Source: a virus. From it: a stretch of 64,000 nt of DNA. Position 1 is the first letter of the stretch. Each line of letters begins with the position of its first letter. Position numbers and translations under genes: made by a program. The notes beneath the pieces were generated by a model that was given only the letters and a program-made list of their open reading frames with translations, made no database searches and had not been told where the DNA came from. This document shows positions 29,560 to 38,191 of this stretch, piece by piece. The stretch spans positions 1 to 64,000 of the IMG/VR virus record IMGVR_UViG_3300042543_000618, one strand, 5' to 3'.

Positions 29560-31761
29560 TTAGTAATACCTAAAAACATCAATCCCGGCATAGCCAGTGC
29601 TATCGGTGCTTGCCGCTAGGCTGTTGCCGCTACCGTTGAAGGTAAGCACCAAAAACCGATGGTCGCCGTCCTTTTCTAACCCGCAAAAGATCACCAGTTG
29701 ATATGCCTTGCTATTGCTAAGGGTTGGCTTAAATACCCCGATCGCAGTGCCGCTGGCAGTTAGGGTTGCCGCCATGGATCGCGGGTAGGTGGCAACTAGG
29801 TTGGTGACGCTTACCACCTGCCCGGGGCGTAGCCCAGCTAAACCTGCCTCTGGCGTAGAGACAGGGAAAACAACAAAAGGCGCATTGCGGCTAAATAGCC
29901 CACCCAGGTTAATTTCAGCATTGAGGGTATGGTCTGCCACTGCCAGCGCTTCACTATTGCGCGGCAACCGCCACGCGACACAATGGCCCAGCACTTCGCC
30001 GTCCGGCAATGGGCGGCTAGGGGGGTTAAAGGTAGTGCCACCGCCAAGCGAGTGGGCGATCGCGATCGGGGCTGTCGTCACCCGCGCCCCATTTAGCCAA
30101 GTGCGATCTAAGGTACCGGCATAGGCGGGAGACTTTAGCTGAAATTGCCACTGTTCGCCGGCGGGCGGTGCATGGTAGCACAGGATAGAGTATTCGCTGT
30201 TATTGGCAAGCCCGGTGATGACCGGCGCATCCTGGCGCGTCGTGGGGGCATTGGTGCCACTAATCCAGGCGATCTCACCCCGGGCGGTACTGGGTAGGGT
30301 GACGATACCAGAGCCACTGGAGGTAACTGTAAATTTGCGGTAAATCCACTGAATAGCCGCATTATTGCGGTTCATTACCACGATGTAGCTTTCCGCCGCT
30401 GCTGGGTTGGTATAGCCCGCGATGTCTGACTCCCGCACGTTGGCAGGGCTCAGGGCGGTGCCATTTAGGTAGACTTTTTCGATTGCCCCACAGACGGGCA
30501 ACCCTGAACCCGCCGGGTAGGAGATGGCGGGGGCTAGGTAAAGCGTTGTGCCGACCGCAGGCGCACCGGCTGTCGTTGCCGTCCAGGTCAGCGCACCGGT
30601 GCCACCACCGCCGCTAAAGCTACCATTGGCGCTGATATTAGCGCCGGTGCCATCAAAGATGGCATGGCCGCTACTGGCAAAGGTGGCCCCAGTGGGTGAA
30701 TTGCCAGCAAAGTTAATGGTCGCCCGGGCCTTAGCTGGGCTGCTGCCATCACTGGTCGTGGTTAGCGCGATCGCGTAGGTGGTCTGAGTGATCGCCTCAT
30801 TGGTGAAGGTAATGCGCTGCTCATTGGCCAGCATCGTCGAGCCATTGGGGGAGGTGGTTGCCACCCCTGGCGCTGCCGTATTGCTGCCTACCTGCCCATT
30901 GAGCAGGTTATAAACACCTCTCACCTGGGTTGGTGCGTTCTGCAATGGTTCACCGCGCATCAGCCGGTAAACGCTTTCTTGCAGGCGATCGCGCCAATTG
31001 TCCCACCCGTCGCCCACGTACCGATAGGTGGGCTGTAAGTGAATGTCTGCCTCGAGCGGTTGCTCCGTTGGCCCCCACTGCCAGCCATCAAGGGTGGTTC
31101 CCCGCAGCCGCCATACCCGCAGCAGGTTAATTACCTCCGGCGTGCCATTGATGGCGTAGGTGGTGCCATCTGTCAACGTCGTGTCGCTCAAGTAGAGGCG
31201 ACTGGTGCCATAGACCAAGGGCGTTGAGGTGGAGACGGCAATGCTGTTGCCAATAGTGGCAGCGATCGCGGCTGCACTCATCTCCCCCTGGGACACCCAA
31301 ATGCCATAGACAGAACGCAGCCGCGCCGTATTTTCACGGGTAACTGATTGCAATAGGTTGCCGCTACGCCATTGAAACGTAAGTGCTACGTTGGCATCTT
31401 GGGCGGTCCCCACCTGTACCGCCATGGCGACTAGGTAAAGGTAGTCGTAGCGGCTAACAACAGCGCCACTGGGTAAGGGTGGCAGTTCTACCGATGTTGA
31501 CGGGATACTCGTTAACCCAGGGTGGCTATGGAGCCAGGGCGACAGGGAGGATAGGGTTACCGTCTGGCTGCCACCGGTGAAGGTGGGACGGTTCAACAAC
31601 CCGCTGGGGCGCGATCGCCGGGTAGCACTGACATGGCCGCGCATCACATCCTCGGTTGCCGCTAACTCTTCGGCGGTCGGTATCCGGCTATCGGTGTCAG
31701 ACTGCTGCCCCAGCCAGAGGATCGCTAGATCCCGGGCATGACGGTAAACATTCAGGCTCAC
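29560..31761 (-). CDS. Large tail/baseplate-associated fibre protein, 733 aa
   Basis: An N-terminal globular domain (MSLNVYRHARDLAILWLGQQ) with a YDYLYLVAMAVQV block is followed by long beta-rich Ser/Thr/Gly/Ala sequence. It overlaps the upstream P2 gpI-like gene by 4 bases, the place where fibre proteins follow baseplate genes. Likely a baseplate-to-fibre connector or fibre shaft. No specific family recognised. Confidence 0.7.
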   Translation of the reverse strand: MSLNVYRHARDLAILWLGQQSDTDSRIPTAEELAATEDVMRGHVSATRRSRPSGLLNRPTFTGGSQTVTLSSLSPWLHSHPGLTSIPSTSVELPPLPSGAVVSRYDYLYLVAMAVQVGTAQDANVALTFQWRSGNLLQSVTRENTARLRSVYGIWVSQGEMSAAAIAATIGNSIAVSTSTPLVYGTSRLYLSDTTLTDGTTYAINGTPEVINLLRVWRLRGTTLDGWQWGPTEQPLEADIHLQPTYRYVGDGWDNWRDRLQESVYRLMRGEPLQNAPTQVRGVYNLLNGQVGSNTAAPGVATTSPNGSTMLANEQRITFTNEAITQTTYAIALTTTSDGSSPAKARATINFAGNSPTGATFASSGHAIFDGTGANISANGSFSGGGGTGALTWTATTAGAPAVGTTLYLAPAISYPAGSGLPVCGAIEKVYLNGTALSPANVRESDIAGYTNPAAAESYIVVMNRNNAAIQWIYRKFTVTSSGSGIVTLPSTARGEIAWISGTNAPTTRQDAPVITGLANNSEYSILCYHAPPAGEQWQFQLKSPAYAGTLDRTWLNGARVTTAPIAIAHSLGGGTTFNPPSRPLPDGEVLGHCVAWRLPRNSEALAVADHTLNAEINLGGLFSRNAPFVVFPVSTPEAGLAGLRPGQVVSVTNLVATYPRSMAATLTASGTAIGVFKPTLSNSKAYQLVIFCGLEKDGDHRFLVLTFNGSGNSLAASTDSTGYAGIDVFRYY

Positions 31762-33242
31762 GGGCTATACTCCAGCAACAATAAAAAGGCTGTATTCACA
31801 TCAGGCGGCACCACCACGTCAACGGTGCGGTAATGAATGCTGCTACGGCTAGGTAGGTTGGGCGTCAAGGCGTCATTATCCTCGCCTGCTGTCAGAAACC
31901 ATTGATTTTCAAGCGATACCCGCCATTCGTTTGCACTGCTCGGCAAACTCCAGTCCAGCACTGCGTCATAGTTGGTTTGGTCGTAGCCTAGAAGTAGCTC
32001 TAACTGCCGGATCGTTGTCCCGGTGCTGGTCTTGGGCAATAGAAATTCCAGCATTAGGTAACGGACACCCGCCTCGATGATTGGTGTCGGCGATCGCTCT
32101 TCCACGTCGCCATCAGTCCACCATTGCCCCGCCAGGGGTAGGGTAGCGATCGGGTTGGTGATGACGGTCGCTAATGCTTGGCTATTGCCTAGCGCCAACC
32201 GCCATGGCCCGTAGCCTAGCAGTTCATCAGCGCTGTCATCTGGAAAGGGAGGTGTCGGTAGGGTGATGGTGTCAGCCACCAAATGGGAACAATCGTTATC
32301 CTCACCCACATAGAAAAAGGGTTGGCCTGGTTGTTGGGTATAGGCTAGGTTGCGCCATAGCTCCGCCAGCCGCAGGCTATGGTTATTCCAATTGGTACGG
32401 CAAATGAAGCCCAGCACATTACGAGAAAATGGGCTGCTGCTGATGGCGGTCGGGGTGAGCGCGATCGCGGTGATGGTCGTTGGTAGGTCGTAGCTATCGG
32501 CACTGACGGGTAGGTCCAGGGCATCGGCACTGGCCGGTAGGCTATAGGTGCCTAGCGAAACGCCCACCAATTGCTCTAGCAATAGGTCGGTATCAATTAA
32601 GCGTAGTTCATTGATAAAGGCGGGACGCTGCCAAAAGGGCGCTAATAGGTCCGTGGAGGTGGGGAAACGGGTGTAGTAGTCCCATGGGGGCAGGGCGACT
32701 GTCTCAAGCCCCTGGGCGGTTATAGATGCTTTGTAGTTAATGCCATTGGCAACCCATTTGGTAAATAGGTCTTCCAACCACCACCAATCAATGTCAAACC
32801 ATGGATCGGTGGTATCAACGACCAGGGTTAGTTCACCGTAGCGGCTCTTTGAAAAGGCCGTCTCTAGTCGTAGTTCATTGGCGGATAGCCCGCTAAAGTT
32901 GGTTAGCGATAGCTGTAAGCCCTGGCGGGTATTGCGAGACTGGCTAAATTCAAAGCGGTATCGGGTGCGGGCTTGGGCGTCACTCTCTGCACTACGGCGG
33001 TTTAGCCCTAGCCCTAGCAGGTGTAGCGATAGCCAAAAGCCTTCTGCCGTTTGCGGTATCGCCATCGATCGCGCTGAGTCGATGGACTCCCGGGCGCCCG
33101 CGATCGCGCCACACAATGCCCATACCACTGGGTATAGGGGTCCCTGTCGCTGGTGCAATTGCCGAAACCAGGTGGGCGGTAGGTGCCGCTCAAATTCCTG
33201 GAAGGCGTCTAGTTGGTAGGCAGGGTTAACAGGGGTTGCCAT
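31758..33242 (-). CDS. Baseplate protein, P2 gpI-like
   Basis: 494 residues. N-terminal HLPPTWFRQLHQRQGPLYPVVWALCGAIAG and LLGLGLNRRSAESDAQARTR fit the tail-protein-I type found after gpJ in P2-like baseplates. It is longer than P2 gpI, with a beta-rich C-terminal extension. Its ATG lies directly at the T tract of a terminator, so it must be translated from read-through or from another start. Family call is moderate, supported by gene order. Confidence 0.65.
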   Translation of the reverse strand: MATPVNPAYQLDAFQEFERHLPPTWFRQLHQRQGPLYPVVWALCGAIAGARESIDSARSMAIPQTAEGFWLSLHLLGLGLNRRSAESDAQARTRYRFEFSQSRNTRQGLQLSLTNFSGLSANELRLETAFSKSRYGELTLVVDTTDPWFDIDWWWLEDLFTKWVANGINYKASITAQGLETVALPPWDYYTRFPTSTDLLAPFWQRPAFINELRLIDTDLLLEQLVGVSLGTYSLPASADALDLPVSADSYDLPTTITAIALTPTAISSSPFSRNVLGFICRTNWNNHSLRLAELWRNLAYTQQPGQPFFYVGEDNDCSHLVADTITLPTPPFPDDSADELLGYGPWRLALGNSQALATVITNPIATLPLAGQWWTDGDVEERSPTPIIEAGVRYLMLEFLLPKTSTGTTIRQLELLLGYDQTNYDAVLDWSLPSSANEWRVSLENQWFLTAGEDNDALTPNLPSRSSIHYRTVDVVVPPDVNTAFLLLLEYSP

Positions 33243-33271
33243 AAAAATGGGTTCCGCCAGTGACAGAACCC
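33243..33271 (-). terminator. Intrinsic terminator at the end of the candidate RNA
   Basis: GGGTTC-N11-GAACCC followed by ATTTTTAT; the last T-rich bases merge into the ATG at 33242. Confidence 0.85.
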
Positions 33272-33611
33272 GAAGGAGATAAGGAGCGCAATTTACTGCC
33301 TATTTTAACGGGGTTCGCGGTGGTTAACCTTGAGAAGTTTTGCCGTCAATAATAGCGGGGGGAGTACGCAGCATTGAGGATCAAGGGATGCGATCTTGGC
33401 GTCCACCACATTGACCGCCCCTCCCGTTTGTAGCCGATAGTGTGTATCCCCTCTAGGGGGCACCGTCGCTAGGCTCGTTGTACCCTGCCCGGTTGGATCT
33501 TTAAGCGGTGTCTGGCTATCAGCGCTGACCGATGTAGATCTCGTTACTGCGTATCTCCCCCCGCCGGAAGCTTTGACTAGGGGGTAGCATCCCCTCGGCC
33601 CTTTCGGCCAT
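33243..33611 (-). ncRNA. Candidate large structured RNA, about 370 nt
   Basis: No protein-coding gene fits this stretch. A near-consensus promoter (33618-33646) fires into it and a strong terminator ends it. The RNA begins with nested GCAU/AUGC and GGCC-GAAAG-GGCC stems. GGGGGGAG-A-UACGCAG (33565-33550 region) pairs with CUGCGUACUCCCCCC about 190 nt later (33373-33355 region), one bulged A apart. Inside, GCUGAUAG pairs with CUAUCGGC, and CACCG with CGGUG, beside a CCCC-UAGA-GGGG hairpin. Nested long-range helices of this kind point to a folded RNA. I do not recognise it as tmRNA, RNase P, 6S or a group I or II intron. Large phage or transposon RNAs (GOLLD, ROOL, HEARO/omega RNA) are candidates to test. 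Confidence 0.7.
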
Positions 33612-33617
33612 GCCTTA

Positions 33618-33646
33618 AATATATCAACCCCTTTTCGTATTGTCAA
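33618..33646 (-). promoter_or_regulatory. Near-consensus promoter, copy 2 of a duplicated element
   Basis: TTGACA (33646-33641), 17-base spacer, TATATT (33623-33618). The 35-base core 33625-33659 matches 13818-13852 with two differences. It is the strongest promoter seen in the window and points only into the candidate RNA. Confidence 0.85.
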
Positions 33647-33675
33647 CACTTTTCGATAGCAATTTTTCAATAGGG

Positions 33676-34410
33676 TTAGGTATTGGCGCGATCGCGGTAC
33701 GCGCGATCGTTTTCGGCATCGAGTTTCATTTGCATTGCCATACGGTAGAGGCCGTTGGGCATACTTTCTAGGTGCTTGACAATATCTTGCGCTTCAGACA
33801 ATGAACGCCCTTTAGAAACCAGCATTGAAGTAAAATCTTCGCGAATCTTAGCTTCACGCTTTTCTTCCTCCCGCTGCATCCTTGTTTGCCCTTGAGCGTT
33901 AACTTTTAGGCGAACATCGTCAAATTTTTTGCCTGCTTTTTCTTTGGCTCTAGTAGCGCAAGTGGTCCCGAGAAAAACAAATTGGTCTCCACCTTCCCCC
34001 TGCCATTCCTGGGTGGTTTCAAAAACTACCGTTCGCCTTAGTCCTGATTTGCCGCAACAAGAGCAAGTGTCAACCTCGTCTGTAATCCCAACTTGAGCAG
34101 CCAAGGATCTAAATAAATTCTTGGTGGTTTTCTTCTCTGTGCCCTCAATGGTCTTTAAGGCATCTTCCTTTTTAATGACTGGGACGATCTCCTTTGGTTT
34201 GTCGGGCTTGTCCTCTCGTTCCCACCTGCTGTTGGCGTTAAGCCGATAGGTAATGCCGTTTTCTACCTTAGTGTCACCCTCGCTCGGTCCGTCAAATAGT
34301 CCTAGCTGTCCTGGCGACACTTGGCGGCGCCGTCCCGCCTTCCTCAAAACAATGCCGCTAGTGGTCACCACCGGGACGTAGGGCACCCCGGCAAGGGTAT
34401 AAATTTTCAT
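33676..34410 (-). CDS. QLGLF-module protein with zinc-binding domain, 244 aa
   Basis: Residues 1-72 are the module MKIYTLAGVPYVPVV...GIVLRKAGRRR...PGQLGLFD...YRLNANSRWER, shared with the 353-residue protein and with the inside of the protease fusion. A domain with CSCCGKSGLRRTVVFETT...FLGTTCATRAK follows (three or four Cys, probable zinc ribbon), then a basic coiled coil (MQREEEKREAKIREDF). QLGLF fits the clamp-binding QLxLF pattern. It lies between baseplate genes and may be a virion-carried or late DNA-associated protein. Function unknown. Confidence 0.7.
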   Translation of the reverse strand: MKIYTLAGVPYVPVVTTSGIVLRKAGRRRQVSPGQLGLFDGPSEGDTKVENGITYRLNANSRWEREDKPDKPKEIVPVIKKEDALKTIEGTEKKTTKNLFRSLAAQVGITDEVDTCSCCGKSGLRRTVVFETTQEWQGEGGDQFVFLGTTCATRAKEKAGKKFDDVRLKVNAQGQTRMQREEEKREAKIREDFTSMLVSKGRSLSEAQDIVKHLESMPNGLYRMAMQMKLDAENDRAYRDRANT

Positions 34411-34413
34411 GGG

Positions 34414-35769
34414 TTAACCTCGTCTGATAACTTGCGCCGATGCCACCCGAATGATGTAGCCACGCTCCACCGTCACGTTGGTGGCAGGAGAAATTAGCAA
34501 TACCCCACCCGCACCAGGGACGCCTGCTAGGGCACCATAGAGCGCTTCTACCTCTAAGGTTTGGCCCATCCGCAGGGTGCCAACGTAGCTATTGACCGCA
34601 GCGGCTAGGGCGGCCTCCACGGTGCTGGCGGTGTAGCCAGGTTCCAGGGCATAGGACAGGATAAAGGCAACCCGGCTGGTGGTGGGGACGATCACATCAA
34701 CCCCAACCCCTGCCGCTACCCATTTGGTTTCTAGCTCCTGCACCGCTTGCCATACCACCCCCGCGTAGATCACCATCTCCAGGCTATTCAAGTTGCCGCC
34801 ATTTCCCCGGGCATAGAGGCGATTGTTGCTGGTGTCATAGAACCATCGGTAATTACCCTGGGAGACGGTCACCGCTGAGTCAGACGGGTTCCATTGCTCC
34901 CTGCCGTCGGTGGTTTGGCTAACCACACCAAAGCGCTTGCAGGGCCAGCCCGCCTCAATTAACCCCTGGGGCGTTTGACTGGTCACCACGTAATAGGTGC
35001 CGGGCAAGTCCGTCGTCTGCCAGGTGCCTGAGCGAAATAGGTCGCCGCCGCTGGCATCGGCTAGCACTCCTCGCACGTAGCCGGGTAGGTCCGATCGCCG
35101 CTCGGTAATAAAACTTACCACCGACGGGAATAACGCGGGCTGGCCCAGGATTGCCGCCTCGGTGGCTGGTATAGTGGCCCGGTGCAACATTGCTAAATGC
35201 TGGGGCACCCTGGCCTTAATCGACGCGTCCGCTTCCGGGTCGGCACCACCCACCGCCGGGTCCAGGTTCACCACATTATCGATACCCACAATCGGCGATC
35301 GCAGCGCGTTGATGCTGCCCCCAACCACATTACCCACCGTCCCTGGCTGGCTACAGGTGCAAATTACCAAGGTCGAGCTTTGAGCGATCGCCAGCGTTGC
35401 CGATGAATTGGTGGTAAAGACAAGCCCACCACTGGTTTGTACCGCCGTCCCCACAGGGATGGTAACCGCGGTTGTTGTCGCCCCGTAGCGTTCAAAGCGC
35501 ACCGCCGCCACCGCTGCAATGCCCGCATTGGCGCTCATGCCAAAGCCTGCTACCAATTGCCTGAGCCACTGCCCCTCACTGGTGGCTAGGATGCTCATCC
35601 GCAGCACGTGGGAGAGAAACCCATATAATCCCTCCATCGATAGGCTGAAGGCCACCAGGAGGCGCTTAAATAGCTTGCCGGTAAAGTTGGCACGCCATTG
35701 GGGTGGCAGGAAGGATAGCATCTGGTCCAATACTTCCTGCCAGGTGAGAAACCGTACATTGTCAGCCAT
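34414..35769 (-). CDS. Baseplate J-like protein
   Basis: 451 residues. Blocks LTWQEVLDQMLSFLPPQW, ILATSEGQWLRQLVAGFGMS, VRFERYGATTTAVTIPVGTA VQT and GTVGNVVGGSINAL are those of the P2 gpJ / T4 gp6 baseplate-wedge family. It follows the gp25-like gene as in other contractile tails. Confidence 0.85.
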   Translation of the reverse strand: MADNVRFLTWQEVLDQMLSFLPPQWRANFTGKLFKRLLVAFSLSMEGLYGFLSHVLRMSILATSEGQWLRQLVAGFGMSANAGIAAVAAVRFERYGATTTAVTIPVGTAVQTSGGLVFTTNSSATLAIAQSSTLVICTCSQPGTVGNVVGGSINALRSPIVGIDNVVNLDPAVGGADPEADASIKARVPQHLAMLHRATIPATEAAILGQPALFPSVVSFITERRSDLPGYVRGVLADASGGDLFRSGTWQTTDLPGTYYVVTSQTPQGLIEAGWPCKRFGVVSQTTDGREQWNPSDSAVTVSQGNYRWFYDTSNNRLYARGNGGNLNSLEMVIYAGVVWQAVQELETKWVAAGVGVDVIVPTTSRVAFILSYALEPGYTASTVEAALAAAVNSYVGTLRMGQTLEVEALYGALAGVPGAGGVLLISPATNVTVERGYIIRVASAQVIRRG

Positions 35770-35771
35770 AG

Positions 35772-36206
35772 CTATCCCATGAGTTGAAGGGCGATCGGTC
35801 CGAACTGAAATGCGGCACCGCTAAAGCCAAATACCTCTAGTAGTCCGTAGACGTAGATAGCATTAGGCGTCTGGAAGCTATAGTCGGTCTCCAGTTGTCG
35901 CACCCTAAAACGGGTTCTAAAGCTAGGGTGTTGGAGTGCATTGAGGGCCGCTAGTCGGGCCATCCCTAGGCTTACCCGTGGGTCAAAGTTGGTGCCAATT
36001 AACCCCCAGTCGATGCCGTAGGTCGGATCATCCACAAAGCTACCTTTGGGGGTCATAAATAGCCGCTCGATCTCCTCCCGCAGGCTCAGTACCCCCACCC
36101 GGTAGGCTAGGTCCGTCTCCGTGCTACTGGCGATCGCATCGGTTAGCCCGGGCGAAGCATCAAAGGCAATGTCGCTGCCAAAGATCGACTCAATTACATT
36201 AGCCAT
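35772..36206 (-). CDS. Baseplate wedge protein, gp25/gpW-like
   Basis: 144 residues with VGVLSLREEIERLFMTPKGS FVDDPTYGIDWG and the ALNALQHPSFRTR block, typical of T4 gp25 / P2 gpW (lysozyme-like baseplate wedge, without lysozyme activity). Initiates sheath assembly at the baseplate. Overlaps the LysM gene by 8 bases. Confidence 0.85.
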   Translation of the reverse strand: MANVIESIFGSDIAFDASPGLTDAIASSTETDLAYRVGVLSLREEIERLFMTPKGSFVDDPTYGIDWGLIGTNFDPRVSLGMARLAALNALQHPSFRTRFRVRQLETDYSFQTPNAIYVYGLLEVFGFSGAAFQFGPIALQLMG

Positions 36207-36528
36207 CGACGGGTAGCTCCGGTAGGGTTAGCAACTGGCCAGGGGTGACAATGTACGGATAGCTAAGCCCATTCGCCGCCGCGATCGCAGTCCATCGGTC
36301 GGGGGAACCGTACACCTTAGCCGCGATCGTGGGGAGCGTTTCAAAGGTGCCTACCTCGTACTGGCGTACACCCTGGCGGGTTGGGCCAACGGTGGGCGAG
36401 ATGGGTAGGTTGATGCCTTCATCAAGGGCGACTACCTGCATGGTTAGCTGGTTTACGGCAGCCCGTTGCAAAGGTATATCGGCCATCAAGGCTTCCGGGG
36501 AATATTCGCTAGGGAGAAGGAGGGGCAT
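36199..36528 (-). CDS. LysM-type tail protein, 109 aa
   Basis: The C-terminal half (YEVGTFETLPTIAAKVYGSP DRWTAIAAANGLSYPYIVTPGQLLTLP) is a LysM domain as in T4 gp53-like baseplate proteins. N-terminal part is a short linker region; ATG 36486 is an alternative start. Position between the tail hub genes and gp25 supports a baseplate role. Confidence 0.8.
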   Translation of the reverse strand: MPLLLPSEYSPEALMADIPLQRAAVNQLTMQVVALDEGINLPISPTVGPTRQGVRQYEVGTFETLPTIAAKVYGSPDRWTAIAAANGLSYPYIVTPGQLLTLPELPVDG

Positions 36529-37721
36529 TAGATTTTGACTCCCAAAATGCTAAGCGTCTGCACCGCTGCTGATAGCCCATCTACCGCGGCTGGCGACCAT
36601 GGCCCCACCTGCACCCCCGTCTGGCTCAGTACCGCCTGCACGGAGGCGGGGAGGGCCGGATAAACATTTTTTAGTTGCTCAGTCATATTTTGGGTGGCCT
36701 GAACACCTGAAAATTCAGAGCGCCAATAGAGCCGTTGCCCTAACTCAGGGTCATAGGCGCTCCAGCCCTGCTCCATGGCATTGGCAAGCATCTGGGTTTC
36801 CCCTAGTCCAACGGAGTCCATCACCGTATTGATTAAGGGCGTCACGATCGCGCCTACGTTGCCAGGCAGCAAGCCTAGGGTGGTTCGGATCAATGCTACC
36901 TGGGCGGCGGGGTTCAGGGGGAAGTCGGTACTTTTCTTAAGCGCCTCTTCTACCATTTTGCCCTTGTCGCCAATGGGCGCTTTGGTCGGCCCGATGCCGC
37001 CATCAGTCCATTCTTCGAGCGGTTGTACTGCGGTGCCTTCAGCCAGGGGTTGATCTACCTGCCAAAATTCATCCTTGAGGATCTTGCACCGAAAGTTAAA
37101 CCGAATGCGGTAAGGGTCTTGCACCGATTCATCCCAGGCAAAGCTAAGGATTTCAATGCGATAGCACCGGGGTATAAAGCGACTACCCTTGAGGGTCTTG
37201 GCGATGCTGCTCTTGTACTGCCGCTTTAGGTCCACCGCCTTTTGTAGTTGCGCCTGGGTTAGCCCGGGGTTGGTGGGCGGCGTTGGGTCAGTCCCTTGGG
37301 GGAGCCCTGCACCAATGCCGCCATCGGTCCATGGGCTACTGGGCGATGCGCCGTCAAACCAAAGCGTATCCTCGTCCGCCATGTCCATGAAGTAGGTATC
37401 CGCCGGGGAGCCATCCTCCTTGGGCGTGCCGTGGTTGCGCCATATCCATTCCAGCTTTTGTAACTCCTTGCGGTAGCCCGCGCCGGTGTCACATTCAATC
37501 GTCAGGTCCGGTAGCATCAACCCATTACGCTGCGGGTCTTCAGAGTACAGAATTTCTCTGAAGTACCCGCCCAGGGTATCAACTACTGAACCCTTACTTT
37601 GCTGTTGCACACGGATCGCCTGGGGGTTTACGCGAAAGTAAACGTCCTTGGTTTCCTTGCCAACGTGCCGAAAGAAAATATGGTTTGCCCTGGCATAACG
37701 GGCGCGATCGCTTTTACTCAC
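36528..37721 (-). CDS. Tail/baseplate structural protein, 397 aa
   Basis: Directly before the LysM gene. N-terminal YFRVNPQAIRVQQQSKGSVV DTLGGYF and a later FIPRCYRIEILSFAWDES resemble the domain placed next to LysM in tail proteins of the XkdP type. The motif WTDGGIG occurs twice (about residues 131 and 246), perhaps marking a duplicated insertion. C-terminal part is helical. Exact role uncertain. Confidence 0.65.
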   Translation of the reverse strand: MSKSDRARYARANHIFFRHVGKETKDVYFRVNPQAIRVQQQSKGSVVDTLGGYFREILYSEDPQRNGLMLPDLTIECDTGAGYRKELQKLEWIWRNHGTPKEDGSPADTYFMDMADEDTLWFDGASPSSPWTDGGIGAGLPQGTDPTPPTNPGLTQAQLQKAVDLKRQYKSSIAKTLKGSRFIPRCYRIEILSFAWDESVQDPYRIRFNFRCKILKDEFWQVDQPLAEGTAVQPLEEWTDGGIGPTKAPIGDKGKMVEEALKKSTDFPLNPAAQVALIRTTLGLLPGNVGAIVTPLINTVMDSVGLGETQMLANAMEQGWSAYDPELGQRLYWRSEFSGVQATQNMTEQLKNVYPALPASVQAVLSQTGVQVGPWSPAAVDGLSAAVQTLSILGVKI

Positions 37722-38116
37722 TCAGCTAACCCTTGCTCCTTAGCCACCTTGATCGCCTGGATTTTCAGAAAGCTATACAACGACATGCTGACGGTGGCGA
37801 TCTCGTCCGGGCTGATGCCGTCAAGCACTGCTTTTAGGTAAGGCTCACCATGGCGTAACCCCGTCGCGATCGCAGGGCTTTCGTTGGCAAGCTCTTTTAG
37901 CAATTGCAGCAGGTAGCCCTTCAGCAATTTACCCTTGAGCCCTAGCGCGTCATAGCGGACGGAGGTCACACCAACGATCTCGTTTGCCTTGTCGGCAAAG
38001 CTGACGGCGGTGCGGCTAGATGCGATCGCGCTTTTGACGCCATCGGCAATGACAGCGCGAAATTCATCGGTATCGATGACGGTCTTGAGTAGTCCGATCA
38101 GGAATGGCTTGAGCAT
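37718..38116 (-). CDS. Hypothetical protein, 132 aa
   Basis: MLKPFLIGLLKTVIDTDEFR, amphipathic helices throughout, Lys-rich, overlapping the next gene by 4 bases. Located between spike and tail-hub-type genes; may be a small chaperone. No family recognised. Confidence 0.6.
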   Translation of the reverse strand: MLKPFLIGLLKTVIDTDEFRAVIADGVKSAIASSRTAVSFADKANEIVGVTSVRYDALGLKGKLLKGYLLQLLKELANESPAIATGLRHGEPYLKAVLDGISPDEIATVSMSLYSFLKIQAIKVAKEQGLAE

Positions 38117-38166
38117 GGAATACCTCGGCTATAGTAGGGTCAGCATGATTGGAAAAGAGGACAGTG

Positions 38167-38191
38167 GCCCGGCTAAACGCTGGGCTTTTTT
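38167..38191 (+). terminator. Plus-strand terminator between minus-strand genes
   Basis: GCCCGGC-TAAAC-GCTGGGC with TTTTTT on the plus strand. No plus-strand gene precedes it. A TATAGT box at 38130-38135 lies about 35 bases upstream, so a short plus-strand RNA is possible. Confidence 0.55.

Noticed and set aside
33305-33670. A 121-codon minus-strand frame across the candidate RNA
   Set aside because: Its start codon lies upstream of the -35 box and the predicted protein has no family-like features; the long-range complementary segments explain the sequence better.
33243-33675. Group I or group II intron
   Set aside because: I could not find the conserved core or domain V sequences, and the element lies between, not inside, genes.
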